Below, in pieces: positions 16,239 to 25,372 of a DNA stretch of 64,000 nt (positions within the stretch are counted from its first letter, which is position 1; each line of letters starts with the position of its first letter). The position numbers and the translations under genes were made by a program. The DNA lies in assembly GCA_910578425.1 (NCBI GenBank), contig CAJTQX010000002.1, positions 51,695 through 115,694 of the forward strand, in the 5' to 3' direction. The notes beneath the pieces are model-generated. The model was not told where the DNA came from. It saw nothing but the letters and a program-made list of their open reading frames with translations, and ran no database searches. The stretch is from an uncultured Anaerotignum sp. GTDB lineage: Bacteria > Bacillota > Clostridia > Lachnospirales > Anaerotignaceae.

Positions 16239-17051
16239 TTATTTCAAGTATCGTTTCATGGTATCAATGTCCTCGTTCTTTTTCAGCAGAACGCCCACAA
16301 ACGGGACGGCTTTCTTGATTTTATCCGGCTCCACGCCGCCCAGCTCCAGTGCGTGTATCCAGTCGATAACCTCGGAAGTGCTGGGCTTTTTCTGAATATT
16401 GTAAAGCCCGCGTATCCAGTAGAAGGTTTCCAGCACCTGCCGGAGCAGATGCTCCTCCACCTGGGCGAAATGCACCTTGATGATTTCGCGCATCTGCCTT
16501 TCATCGGGAAATTCAATATAATGGAAAATACAGCGGCGCAGGAATGCATCCGGCAGTTCTTTTTCCGCGTTGGAGGTTACAATGACAATGGGACGCTGTT
16601 TTGCCTTTACGGTTTCTTTCGTTTCAGGAATATAAAATTCCATTTTGTCCAGTTCCCAAAGCAGGTCGTTGGGGAATTCCAGATCCGCCTTGTCGATTTC
16701 GTCAATCAGCAGAATCACCTGTTCCTCGCTGGAAAACGCTTCGCCCAGCTTGCCCAGCTTTACATATTTCGCAATGTCGTCTACGCCTTCGTTGCCGAAC
16801 TGGCTGTCATACAGACGCTGTACAACGTCATAAACATAAAGCCCGTCCTGCGCTTTTGTGGTGGATTTAATGTTCCAGATGATGAGCTTTTTGCCCAGAG
16901 CCTGAGAAATCGCCTCCGCAAGCATGGTTTTGCCTGTGCCCGGCTCGCCCTTTATGAGAAGGGGTTTTTGCAGGGCAATGGCGATATTGACAGAACGCAT
17001 CAGTTCATCGCTGGCTACATAATCCTTACTGCCTTGGAATGTCATATTCAT
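16239..17051 (-). CDS. MoxR-type AAA+ ATPase
   Basis: 270 residues. Walker A GEPGTGKT at 35-42, Walker B VILLIDEIDKAD around 112-123, sensor 1 IVIVTSNAEKELPDAF, and the Arg finger in FLRRCIFHYIEFPDE. The sequence clusters with the MoxR/RavA group. It is the first gene of the pair with the VWA protein, preceded by about 370 bases without genes. MoxR-VWA pairs remodel or mature other proteins, but the client here is not evident. Confidence 0.93.
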   Translation of the reverse strand: MNMTFQGSKDYVASDELMRSVNIAIALQKPLLIKGEPGTGKTMLAEAISQALGKKLIIWNIKSTTKAQDGLYVYDVVQRLYDSQFGNEGVDDIAKYVKLGKLGEAFSSEEQVILLIDEIDKADLEFPNDLLWELDKMEFYIPETKETVKAKQRPIVIVTSNAEKELPDAFLRRCIFHYIEFPDERQMREIIKVHFAQVEEHLLRQVLETFYWIRGLYNIQKKPSTSEVIDWIHALELGGVEPDKIKKAVPFVGVLLKKNEDIDTMKRYLK

Positions 17052-17340
17052 TGTATTTCCGCCTTTCCTGTAGATTTCCTGTAGTGCAAATAGACTATCC
17101 TTATTTTATGGGCAGAACGGGAGGTTGTCAATAAAAAATGTGCAGGCTAAGGAACATTAGTTTTATCGGAGAATATCAGATTAGATTGGATTTTATGAGG
17201 TAAATTATATTATTTTTCTTTGATAACAGGTAAATATGGCATGCTATCTTGAAAGATGGCCGTGAAATCCTCTCATAATTTGATTTGCGGATAAGGTTTT
17301 ATTTCGATCCATAATTTAATTAAAAATTATTTATATTTTA

Positions 17341-17369
17341 TTGACAAATGCTGAAAAATTTGATATTTT
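17341..17369 (+). promoter_or_regulatory. Promoter of the GntR gene
   Basis: TTGACA at 17341-17346, 17-bp spacer, TATTTT at 17364-17369, in very AT-rich DNA (about 17150-17410). The rest of the 17052-17423 gap shows nothing recognisable. Confidence 0.65.
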
Positions 17370-17423
17370 ACTGAATATAATAAATGTGATAATAGAAAAT
17401 TTCGTCAAAATATGGGGGAAACT

Positions 17424-18074
17424 ATGAAAATAAAAAGTAATCTGGACGAAATGCTGTATGACCGCATTATTGAACAGCTTATCAGCGGCAGATATGCCGC
17501 AGGGCAAAAACTGACGCTGGACGAACTGGCACAAACATTTGAAGTCAGCCGTACGCCTGTTGTTCAGGCTGTAAAACGCTTGTCCGGTGATGGTGTGCTC
17601 CAGGTTTATAGCAATGGGCGCATCTATGTGCCGGATTTTGATCCTGAAACAATTCGGCAGATTTGTGAAACACGCCGCCTGATTGAAGGCTATGCGCTGG
17701 AGAGATTTATGTCTGGTCAGGGCATGAAAGAGGAAAGTATTCTGCCGCAACTCCGGTTGTATGCGGAGCAGTGTGAACGTTTTTGGGTAGAAGAAAATCG
17801 TGTTGCATTTGCTACCGCGGATCGGAAGCTGCATCGGACTCTGGTGCAGGCATCCGGGAACAGTGTATTGCTGGAGCTTTACACACGGGGACAGGGACGT
17901 TTTACAGTTGCGAATTATATGTCGCGCCCCTTGAGCAGGCGGGATTTCCAAGGCACGCTGGCTGACCATACCGCTTTGCTCCAGGCAATTTCAGAGCGGG
18001 ATATGGAACGCGCGATAGGATTGCTGCATAACCATATCGACCGGGCGTTTCTTGCTGTTTCCAAGGAGCCGTAA
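17424..18074 (+). CDS. GntR-family (FadR/FCD-type) regulator
   Basis: 216 residues from ATG 17424 (a GGGGG site lies 5-9 bases upstream; the in-frame ATG at 17412 overlaps that site). The winged HTH spans about residues 1-72 (LYDRIIEQLISGRYAAGQKL, TLDELAQTFEVSRTPVVQAVKRL). The C-terminal helical FCD-like domain (about 85-210) carries His/Asp residues that could bind metal or carboxylate. It precedes two S9 peptidases and a permease on the same strand, separated by an AT-rich 86-base gap, and probably controls them. Confidence 0.9.
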   Translation: MKIKSNLDEMLYDRIIEQLISGRYAAGQKLTLDELAQTFEVSRTPVVQAVKRLSGDGVLQVYSNGRIYVPDFDPETIRQICETRRLIEGYALERFMSGQGMKEESILPQLRLYAEQCERFWVEENRVAFATADRKLHRTLVQASGNSVLLELYTRGQGRFTVANYMSRPLSRRDFQGTLADHTALLQAISERDMERAIGLLHNHIDRAFLAVSKEP

Positions 18075-18160
18075 CCTGTTTTTTTACCCCCAAAAATTTA
18101 ATTAAATATTAAATATTAAAAATATGAAATTAAAAATAATTTATGAATGGAGTGGAAATC

Positions 18161-20137
18161 ATGAAGCAAATCACCTGCAACACCTTCCTGGATTTTCAGT
18201 ATCTCAGCGCCCCCGCTGTTTCCCCTGATGGCAGATACACGGCTTATATCAGGCAACTGCCTGATCTGGAGTCGAATACATATCCTGCCAGCTTATGGCT
18301 GTATTGCCATGCGGACGGGCAGGACAAGGAACTGCTCCCATTGGAAACCGCAAGGATTTTCACATGGCTGGACGCCGAAAACATTCTTTTTTCCAAAAAG
18401 GAGAAAGGGGATGGCTCCCAAGATGCAACAACCTCTTACTGCAAGGTATCCGTCCACGGCGGCGAAGCGGAAGTACTGTTCACGGTGCCCGTCAAAGGCG
18501 GGGCCGCATATCCCTTGGGGGACGGCAGGTTTGTGTTAACAGCAGCATGGGACTGCCGCCAGCCATCTCTGGAAGGACTGTCCGCCTCTGAAGCGGAAAC
18601 CGCTATGAAGGCTTACCGGGAACAGCCGTTTGAACTTTTAGAAGAAGTGCCTGCATGGGGGAATGGGCTGGGGTTCACCAGCGGCACCCGCAACAGGCTG
18701 TGCGTATATGACCCTGCGGATGGTACGCTGGAATATTTGACAGAACCGCCATTCAAGGTTGCGGATTTCTCGGCCAAAGATGGGAAAGTGCTTTATATCG
18801 GCAACCGTTTCGAGGATGTGCAGACGCTCCGGAACGCGGTTTACGTCTGGGATGCGGGAACCGGGGAAACGCGGTGCCTGCTGGCGCAGGACAAATACAT
18901 CGTGAAGCTGTTTGCGATTTGGAAAGACAAGGCCGTTTTATGCCTTACGGACGGGCAGGCATATGGAAACGGCCAGAATGGGGATTTTTACTGCATCGAC
19001 TTTGCGGGCGGGGAACCTGCCCTGCTGACAAAGCATGACCATCACTGCGTAGGGAGCACTGTCGGGACAGACTGCAAGCTCGGCCTCGGCGCGGCGTCAT
19101 GTGTCATGGATGATACGCTCTATTATATCTCGACCGTGGATACGGGCAGCCGCATCGAAGCCCTCGACCTTGGGACAGGGGCTGCCGTGCCCGTCACATC
19201 CGGCGGGAGTGTGGAATTTATAAGCGCGGCCGCAGGAAAGCTGGTTGCCACGGCATTCCGGGAAAACCGTCTGGGTGAGCTGTATGATTTCACGGATGGG
19301 GAACCTGTCCCTATGACGCACGCGAACGATGCCGTCCTGGGCGAATATGCCATTGCCGCCCCGGAGTATATGGAAGTACAAACAGGCGGGGATTTGCCTA
19401 TCCAGGGCTGGGTAATGAAGCCGGCAGGCTATGTGCCCGGGCAAAAGTACCCTGCCATACTGTCCATCCATGGCGGCCCGCGCCTGAGCTATGGTGATAT
19501 ATTTTTCCATGAAATGCAGACGCTGAGCGCGGCGGGATATTTTGTGATATTCTGCAACCCGCGCGGGAGCGAGGGGCGCGGCAATGCCTTTGCGGATATC
19601 CGCGGCAGGTTCGGCACGATCGATTATGAGGATATCATGGGCTTCCTGGACGCCGCGTTGGAAAAATACCCCGATATCGACCCGGAGCGGCTGGGCGTAG
19701 GCGGCGGGTCTTACGGCGGCTTTATGACAAACTGGATCATTGGCCACACAGGCAGGTTCAAGGCTGCCTGTTCACAGCGTTCCATCTGCGACTGGACTGG
19801 CATGGAGGGCACCACTGATATCGGCTACTATTTCGTAAAAGGGCAGATCGGGGCCTCCCACAGGGAAGACCACGAGAAACTGTGGGAAAAATCCCCCGTC
19901 CGCTATCTTGATCAATGCAAAACACCTACATTGGTGCTCCACAGCGATCAGGATTACCGCTGCTGGACAATGCAGGCTTATGAACTGTTCGCGGCGCTGC
20001 AAATGAACCGGGTGCCCAGCCGCCTGTGCATGTTCAGCGGGGAGAACCATGAACTTTCCCGTTCCGGCCGCCCGAGGCAGAAGCTGCGCCGGTTGGAGGA
20101 AATAACAGCCTGGTATGATAAATATCTGAAAGGATAA
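18161..20137 (+). CDS. S9-family serine peptidase (prolyl oligopeptidase type), first copy
   Basis: 658 residues, no signal peptide, so cytoplasmic. The N-terminal ~390 residues look like a beta-propeller that admits only short peptides; the C-terminal alpha/beta-hydrolase carries the triad Ser517 (GGGSYGGF), Asp598 (SDQDYRCW) and His630 (GENHELSRSG). These signatures match acylaminoacyl-peptidase/dipeptidyl-peptidase-like S9C enzymes that cut short peptides. It is followed 13 bases later by a paralogue, so the pair arose by tandem duplication followed by strong divergence. The GTG at 18151 is an alternative start. Confidence 0.93.
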   Translation: MKQITCNTFLDFQYLSAPAVSPDGRYTAYIRQLPDLESNTYPASLWLYCHADGQDKELLPLETARIFTWLDAENILFSKKEKGDGSQDATTSYCKVSVHGGEAEVLFTVPVKGGAAYPLGDGRFVLTAAWDCRQPSLEGLSASEAETAMKAYREQPFELLEEVPAWGNGLGFTSGTRNRLCVYDPADGTLEYLTEPPFKVADFSAKDGKVLYIGNRFEDVQTLRNAVYVWDAGTGETRCLLAQDKYIVKLFAIWKDKAVLCLTDGQAYGNGQNGDFYCIDFAGGEPALLTKHDHHCVGSTVGTDCKLGLGAASCVMDDTLYYISTVDTGSRIEALDLGTGAAVPVTSGGSVEFISAAAGKLVATAFRENRLGELYDFTDGEPVPMTHANDAVLGEYAIAAPEYMEVQTGGDLPIQGWVMKPAGYVPGQKYPAILSIHGGPRLSYGDIFFHEMQTLSAAGYFVIFCNPRGSEGRGNAFADIRGRFGTIDYEDIMGFLDAALEKYPDIDPERLGVGGGSYGGFMTNWIIGHTGRFKAACSQRSICDWTGMEGTTDIGYYFVKGQIGASHREDHEKLWEKSPVRYLDQCKTPTLVLHSDQDYRCWTMQAYELFAALQMNRVPSRLCMFSGENHELSRSGRPRQKLRRLEEITAWYDKYLKG

Positions 20138-20150
20138 GGAGGACAGAAGC

Positions 20151-22103
20151 ATGGAAAAAATCAAGTTAGAAGATTTATATCAATACCATTTCCTTTCCGA
20201 AGTGCGCGTTTCCCCGAAAGGCGGCAGCGTTGCCTTTGTGGAGAGAATGGCAGATGAGGAAAAAAACGGTTACCATGCCCGCATATGGATCATGGAGGCC
20301 GCCACGCGCAAGCTGAGCCCGCTTGAGGGCAACGGGGACGAAGCCGCATTTTGCTGGCTGGATGAGGAAACCATACTGTTCCCCCGCGCCGGCGAAAAGG
20401 CCGGTACCACAGATTTTTACCGCAGGGGCGTCCAAAGCGGAGAAGCGGAAAAGGCGTTTACCATTCCGCTGGCAGTAAAGCAGTTCCATGCTTTGCCGGA
20501 TGGGAAATGGCTTGTCCTGACCAGGAGGGAGATGGAGCCTGAAACAGAAGAACGACCCGGCCATGCCCAGAACGGCAAGGACGTTTATGTATTCGACGAA
20601 CTCCCCTTCTGGGGGGATGGCATCGGCTTCATCAGCGGCACTCGGATGAGCGGCTTTCTTTTCGACCCTGCTGATGGTTCCGTGCGGCAGATCACATCCA
20701 AAACCTTCGATATGGAAGGGGCACAGGTATCCCCTGATGGAAATAAAATCCTTTATTGGGGCGTGGCATTTACAGGCATCCGCCCTGACTGGAAACAGTT
20801 GATGGAATATGACATTGCTACCGGTGAAACGCGTTCCCTGCTGCCGGATGGTCTGCTGCGGCTGACGCCCCAGGTCGGATATTGGGGCAGCGAAATCTTT
20901 GTAGAAGCAACTGCGCCGCATGAAAGCGTGTTTCACAGCCCTGATTTATATTTGATAAACCCTGCCACATGCGAGCGTCGGGTTTTCTGCAGCCCTGACG
21001 GCTTCCTTGCGACCTCCGGAATTGGCGATATGTCCTTAGGTGCTGGCCGCACATGGGCAGCGGCAGGAGAAAAGCTCTATACCTTCCGCCTGAATCATGG
21101 CGACACGGAGCTGCTGTGTTTTGATAAAAATGGAGATTTCCACGCGGTTGCGTCCTTTGAAGGGATTGCGGCGTTTGATATTTCCGATGCGGACGCTTAT
21201 CTGGTCGCGTTCCGGGAGCATCGCCCCCAGGAGCTGTACCGCCAGCCGCTTGACAGCAGCACGGCTGAACGGCTGACCACATTCCATGACGGGTTCCTTG
21301 CCAGCCATCAGGTATCCCGTCCGGAGCACATCACGTTCTGCAGCCGTACAGGTGAGGAAATAGACGGCTGGGTTATCAAGCCGCCTGACTATGTGCCGGG
21401 GAAAAAATACCCGGGCATTCTGAATATCCACGGCGGCCCGAAGGCGGCATACAGTGCGCAGTATTACCATGAAATGCAGCTTTTGGCGGCACCCGGGCGT
21501 TTTGTGTTCTATACAAATCCCCACGGCAGCGATGGCAGGGGGCAGGATTATTTCAACATGGTCGGCAAATGGGGGACAATTGATTATCAGGATTTCATGG
21601 ATTTCACCGATGAGGTGCTCCGGTGTTACCCTGATATCGACCCGGAATGCCTTGGCGTTTGCGGGGGGTCCTACGGCGGGTATATGACAAATTGGATCAT
21701 CGGGCATACACAGAGGTTCAAAGCGGCCTGCGCGATGCGATGCATCTCCAATTTCGTATCCTCGGTATTGACCTGCGACAAGGGGTATCTGTTCCTGTCC
21801 GAGCATATGAAGGGAGCCACGCCTTGGAAGGACGCGGATTTCCTTTGGGAGAAATCTCCGTTGAAATATGTGGGAAATGTCACAACGCCTACCCTGTTCA
21901 TCCATTCTGACACGGATTACCGCTGCCGCATGGATGAATCCCTGCAAATGTTTACCAGTCTGAAACAGCAGGGAGTGCATTCAAAGGTACTGCTGATACA
22001 TAATGAATGCCACGAACTGAACCGCTCCGGGAAGCCCCACAGTCGGCTGGCGCGGCTCCAGGCACTCTGCGGTTGGTTTTCCCAGTATTTGACGCCCCGG
22101 TAA
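20151..22103 (+). CDS. S9-family serine peptidase, second copy
   Basis: 650 residues, collinear with the preceding peptidase. The triad is Ser507 (CGGSYGGYMTNW), Asp589 (SDTDYRCRMD) and His621 (NECHELNRSGKP). The propeller half diverges most, so the two enzymes probably accept different peptides. Start supported by AAGGAGG. The permease gene begins 48 bases downstream. No signal peptide is seen, so it would act on imported or internal peptides. Confidence 0.93.
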   Translation: MEKIKLEDLYQYHFLSEVRVSPKGGSVAFVERMADEEKNGYHARIWIMEAATRKLSPLEGNGDEAAFCWLDEETILFPRAGEKAGTTDFYRRGVQSGEAEKAFTIPLAVKQFHALPDGKWLVLTRREMEPETEERPGHAQNGKDVYVFDELPFWGDGIGFISGTRMSGFLFDPADGSVRQITSKTFDMEGAQVSPDGNKILYWGVAFTGIRPDWKQLMEYDIATGETRSLLPDGLLRLTPQVGYWGSEIFVEATAPHESVFHSPDLYLINPATCERRVFCSPDGFLATSGIGDMSLGAGRTWAAAGEKLYTFRLNHGDTELLCFDKNGDFHAVASFEGIAAFDISDADAYLVAFREHRPQELYRQPLDSSTAERLTTFHDGFLASHQVSRPEHITFCSRTGEEIDGWVIKPPDYVPGKKYPGILNIHGGPKAAYSAQYYHEMQLLAAPGRFVFYTNPHGSDGRGQDYFNMVGKWGTIDYQDFMDFTDEVLRCYPDIDPECLGVCGGSYGGYMTNWIIGHTQRFKAACAMRCISNFVSSVLTCDKGYLFLSEHMKGATPWKDADFLWEKSPLKYVGNVTTPTLFIHSDTDYRCRMDESLQMFTSLKQQGVHSKVLLIHNECHELNRSGKPHSRLARLQALCGWFSQYLTPR

Positions 22104-22151
22104 GGCAAAAGCCTGTTTTGCGTGATATCAAAAGAAAAGGAGGAAATACTT

Positions 22152-23324
22152 ATGTTAGATATGTTGTTATGGTTTGCCGTTGTCCTGATCCTGTTCAGCA
22201 TTGGCGATTTGGTAGCGAAGGTTACAAAAGCAAAGCTGTCCTCAGTGTTTGTTACGTTGATGTTGTTCTTGGTGCTGTTTGTAGCGGGTGTTCTGCCGCC
22301 TGATATCATTGAAAAAGCAGGCCTGAGTGCCGCCGCGTCATGGAGTGTGCCCATACTGCTGTTTTCAATGGGCTCCATGCTGAACCTGAGGCAGTTCATA
22401 GATGAATGGCGTACCGTAGTCACCTGCTGGCTGGGGATCGTCGCGGTCATCATTGGTGTAAGCTGCACAATTCCGTTCATCGGGAAGGATATGGCTTTAT
22501 GCGCAATCCCTGTCATCAACGGTGCCCTGCCGGCTACGCAGATCATGACGCAGGCAGCTACGGAGGCAGGGCTGCCCCTTGCAGCGGCTTTGGCAGCAAT
22601 CGTGTTCGCGGTTCAAAAATTTGTCGGCACGCCTATCGCTTCCAATGCCAGCCTGAAATACGCGCGCAGCCTGATCGCTGATTACCGCGAGGGAAAGGTT
22701 TCTAAGGATGTGCCGGAAACAGCCAGGAAAACACCGGAAAAACAGAAGAAGGCAACATTTGCAGAAAAATACGATGCGTATTACAGCAATAATGTCTGCA
22801 TTCTGTTGGCAGTGCTGGGAGGGCTTTTGGCTGTAAAGCTGGGTGCTATCACAAAAATCAACTATGCTATTTTAGGTCTGGTATTGGGTGTTATCTTTAC
22901 CCAGCTTGGACTTTTGCCCCAGAATCTGCTGAAAAAGGCACAGACCAGCGGATTTATCAACATGGTAGTCTTTGCCGCTATCATTCCTGCGCTGGCTAAG
23001 ATTTCCGTTGGTGACCTTATCAGCCTCATCGTGCCGCTGGTGGTTGTGTTTGCAGTCGCAATCATTTCTATTTTCATCATGATGAAGATATTGCCTGCAT
23101 GGAAGATTTTAGGGGATAAATCCATGGCTTTTGGCGTAGGCTTCTGACAGATGCTGGGTTTCCCTTCCACATATCTGATTTCAGTAGAGGTCTGCAATGC
23201 AGTAGCGGAAAACGAGGAAGAAAAAGCCTTCCTTATGAGCCGTATCATGCCGCGTCTGGTCGTAGGCGGCATGGCCGCGATGGTATCCATTTTGGTCGCG
23301 GGCGTTATGGCAGGGCTGTTGTAA
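22152..23324 (+). CDS. Multi-helix transporter gene interrupted by an in-frame TGA
   Basis: From ATG 22152 (AAAGGAGGAAAT upstream) the frame reads 331 codons of a hydrophobic protein with about ten membrane segments and a charged cytoplasmic loop near 180-215 (VPETARKTPEKQKKATFAEKYD). It meets TGA at 23145-23147 after SMAFGVGF. The same frame then continues for 58 more codons without a stop (QMLGFPSTYLISVEVCNAVAENEEEK, then a final helix LVVGGMAAMVSILVAGVMAGLL) to TAA at 23322. The downstream part reads as genuine protein. This is either a nonsense mutation or recoding. Transport family not recognised with certainty; symporter-like. It sits last in the GntR-peptidase operon. Confidence 0.75.
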
Positions 23325-23335
23325 ATAGATGTGGT

Positions 23336-23370
23336 GGAAGGCATGGAAGAAAAAACATGCCTTCCCCTTT
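23336..23370 (+). terminator. Terminator after the permease gene
   Basis: GGAAGGCATG pairs exactly with CATGCCTTCC across a 10-base A-rich loop, then CCTTTTG. Only a short T-run. Confidence 0.6.
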
Positions 23371-23481
23371 TGCGTTGGAAAAGCGGCCTTAGACCACAGA
23401 CAGGGCAGCCTGTGGAAACCACCAGATAACGTCGCCGCGATTGTGAGACAGCAAAAACAATATAGCATATATGGACAGCAG

Positions 23482-24741
23482 TTAGGAAAATCTTTCCCCT
23501 AAATCATGGATAAACAGCCCGCTGCGCAGTTTTGGCTCGAACCAGGTCGATTTCGGCGGCATTGTCCTGCCCTCATCGGCCACGCGCATCAGTTCCGCCA
23601 TGGACGTTGGGAACATGGAAAACGCCAATGCCATTTCGCCGCTGTCTACACGCCGTTCCAGTTCTCCCAGCCCGCGTATGCCGCCGACAAAATCAATCCG
23701 CTTGTCCGTGCGCGGGTCGCCAATGCCAAGAATGGGTTCCAGCAGCTCTTTCTGCAACAGGGAAACATCCAGCCCCAGCACAGGGTCATCCGATAAAATA
23801 TGTGCCTTTGCGGTCAGCTTGTACCATTTTCCCACAAGATACAGCCCGAATTGATGTGCCGCCTCCGGCCGGTATGGCCCTTCTCCCGCAAACAGCTCCA
23901 CGTCAAACGCTGTACTGATTTTCGTCAGAAATTCTTCGGGCGTATTCCCGTTCAAATCCTTTACCACACGATTGTAATCGAAAATAGCCAGCTCTTCCGC
24001 CGGAAACAGTACGGAAAGATAATAGTTAAATTCCTCCTCGCCTGTATACGCCGGATTTTCCTCCCGCCGTTTCAGCGCGACTTTTACGGCGGAGGCGTTG
24101 CGGTGGTGTCCGTCAGCGATGTAGAGATTTGCCACTTCCCGGAAATACTGTACCAGCAGACCGATTTCCGTATCGCTGTCGATAACCCAGACGGTATGGC
24201 CAATGCCGTCCTCGGAAACGAAATCGTACACAGGCGCGGCAGAAGCAGTCCATCCGTCAATGACCGCCCTGATGTCCGCGTTTTCCGGATAGGCAAGGAA
24301 AATGGGGCCGGTGTTTGCGTTCAGCGTGTCCACATGGCGGATACGGTCGGCTTCTTTATCGGCGCGGGTCAGTTCGTGTTTTTTGATTGTACCGTCCAGA
24401 TATTCGTCCACAGATGTGCAGGCAACAAGCCCTGTCTGGCTTCTGCCGTCCATTGTCAGGCGATAGATATAGAGGTTGGGCAGAAGGTCCTGCTGAAAAA
24501 TGCCATCGGAAATCATGCGTTCCAGATTTTCGCGTGCTCTGGCATATACTGCGCTGCTGTAAGGGTCTGTGCCGGGCGGAAGGTCGATTTCCGCTTTATC
24601 AATGTGCAGGAAAGAACAGGGCTTGTCTGCCGCCATTTCCCGCGCTTCCTCGCTGTTCATTACATCGTACGGCAGAGCCGCAACGTCCCTGGCATATGCC
24701 GCCGCGGGGCGGATTGCCATAAAGGGTCTGATTGTCGCCAT
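23482..24741 (-). CDS. DUF1015-family protein of the serine operon
   Basis: 419 residues, the normal size of the DUF1015 family. Recognisable blocks are AALPYDVMNSEEAREMA near the N-terminus, HELTRADKEADRIRHVDTLNANTGPIF near 120, and the conserved YIADGHHRNASA around 205. The DGHHR block looks catalytic. In many anaerobes this gene accompanies serC and serA, as here, and no classical serB phosphoserine phosphatase is present in the window. A role in the last step of serine synthesis or in serine-phosphate handling is an inference from context. Start supported by AAGGAGG at the edge of the tandem array. Confidence 0.85.
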   Translation of the reverse strand: MATIRPFMAIRPAAAYARDVAALPYDVMNSEEAREMAADKPCSFLHIDKAEIDLPPGTDPYSSAVYARARENLERMISDGIFQQDLLPNLYIYRLTMDGRSQTGLVACTSVDEYLDGTIKKHELTRADKEADRIRHVDTLNANTGPIFLAYPENADIRAVIDGWTASAAPVYDFVSEDGIGHTVWVIDSDTEIGLLVQYFREVANLYIADGHHRNASAVKVALKRREENPAYTGEEEFNYYLSVLFPAEELAIFDYNRVVKDLNGNTPEEFLTKISTAFDVELFAGEGPYRPEAAHQFGLYLVGKWYKLTAKAHILSDDPVLGLDVSLLQKELLEPILGIGDPRTDKRIDFVGGIRGLGELERRVDSGEMALAFSMFPTSMAELMRVADEGRTMPPKSTWFEPKLRSGLFIHDLGERFS

Positions 24742-24750
24742 AAAATCCTC

Positions 24751-25372
24751 CTTTTTAAGACCTTGAGGGCTTCGCCCTCAATCTCCCACAAGGGGGCACC
24801 CGCCCCCTTGACCCGGGGTTGCCAGCCGCATTCCATGCGTCTGGAAAATTTCTTCCGCAAAACGCTGTTATGCGGAAATAAAAGTTTTTGGTTCCGCTTT
24901 TTCCAAAAGGCGGACGGGTTTGGGCATAGCCCAAGGTCTGCTATTTCAAAATACGTACTTTTTAAGACCTTGAGGGCTTTGCCCTCAATCTCCCACAAGC
25001 GGGCACCCGCCCCCTTGACTCGGGGTTGCCAGCCGTATTTCATGCGTCTGGAAAAGTTCTTCCGCAAAACACAGTTATGCGGCGATAAAAGTTTTTGGTT
25101 CCGCTTTTTTCAAAAAGCGAGCGGGTTTGGGCAGAGCCCAGGGTCCATTATTTCAAAATACGTACCTTTTAAGACCTTGAGGGCTTTGCCCTCAATCTCC
25201 CACAAGCGGGCACCCACCCCCTTAACCCGGGGCTGCCAGCCGTATTTCATGCGTCTGGAAAATCTCTTCCGCAAAACACAGTTATGCGGAAATAAAAGTT
25301 TTTGGCTCCGTTTTTTTCAAAAAGCGGACGGGTTAGAGCAGAGCCCAGGGTCCATTATTTCAAAATACGTAC
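24751..25372. repeat. Tandem array of three 207-bp family B units
   Basis: The units start at equivalent bases 24757, 24964 and 25171 (each AAGACCTTGAGGGC), giving an exact period of 207 bp twice; the unit ends align the same way (ACGTAC at 24953, 25160 and 25367). Each unit carries GGGCTTTGCCCTCAATCTCC, a CCCACAAG/GGGCACCCGCCCCCTTG block, GGGTTGCCAGCCG, a CCGCAAAACACAGTTATGCGG hairpin and AAAGTTTTTGGTTCCG. Each ends in TATTTCAAAATACGTAC, which in the third unit is the real 3' end of serA. Units 2 and 3 are most alike. Confidence 0.93.

Noticed and set aside
14701..16395. A 564-codon forward open frame across the VWA gene
   Set aside because: Antisense shadow of the VWA protein joined to repeat sequence; low-complexity translation.
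23145..23210. Proven selenocysteine insertion at the TGA
   Set aside because: The hairpin after the TGA does not clearly have the loop and distance of known bacterial SECIS elements, and no sel genes are visible; kept only as a hypothesis.
23366..23480. Possible transposase or helicase tail (PDNVAAIVRQQKQYSIYGQQ)
   Set aside because: Too short and no family could be recognised; left as unannotated intergenic DNA.
24751..25372. CRISPR-like array
   Set aside because: Units are 207 bp, contiguous and without unique spacers, and no cas genes are present.
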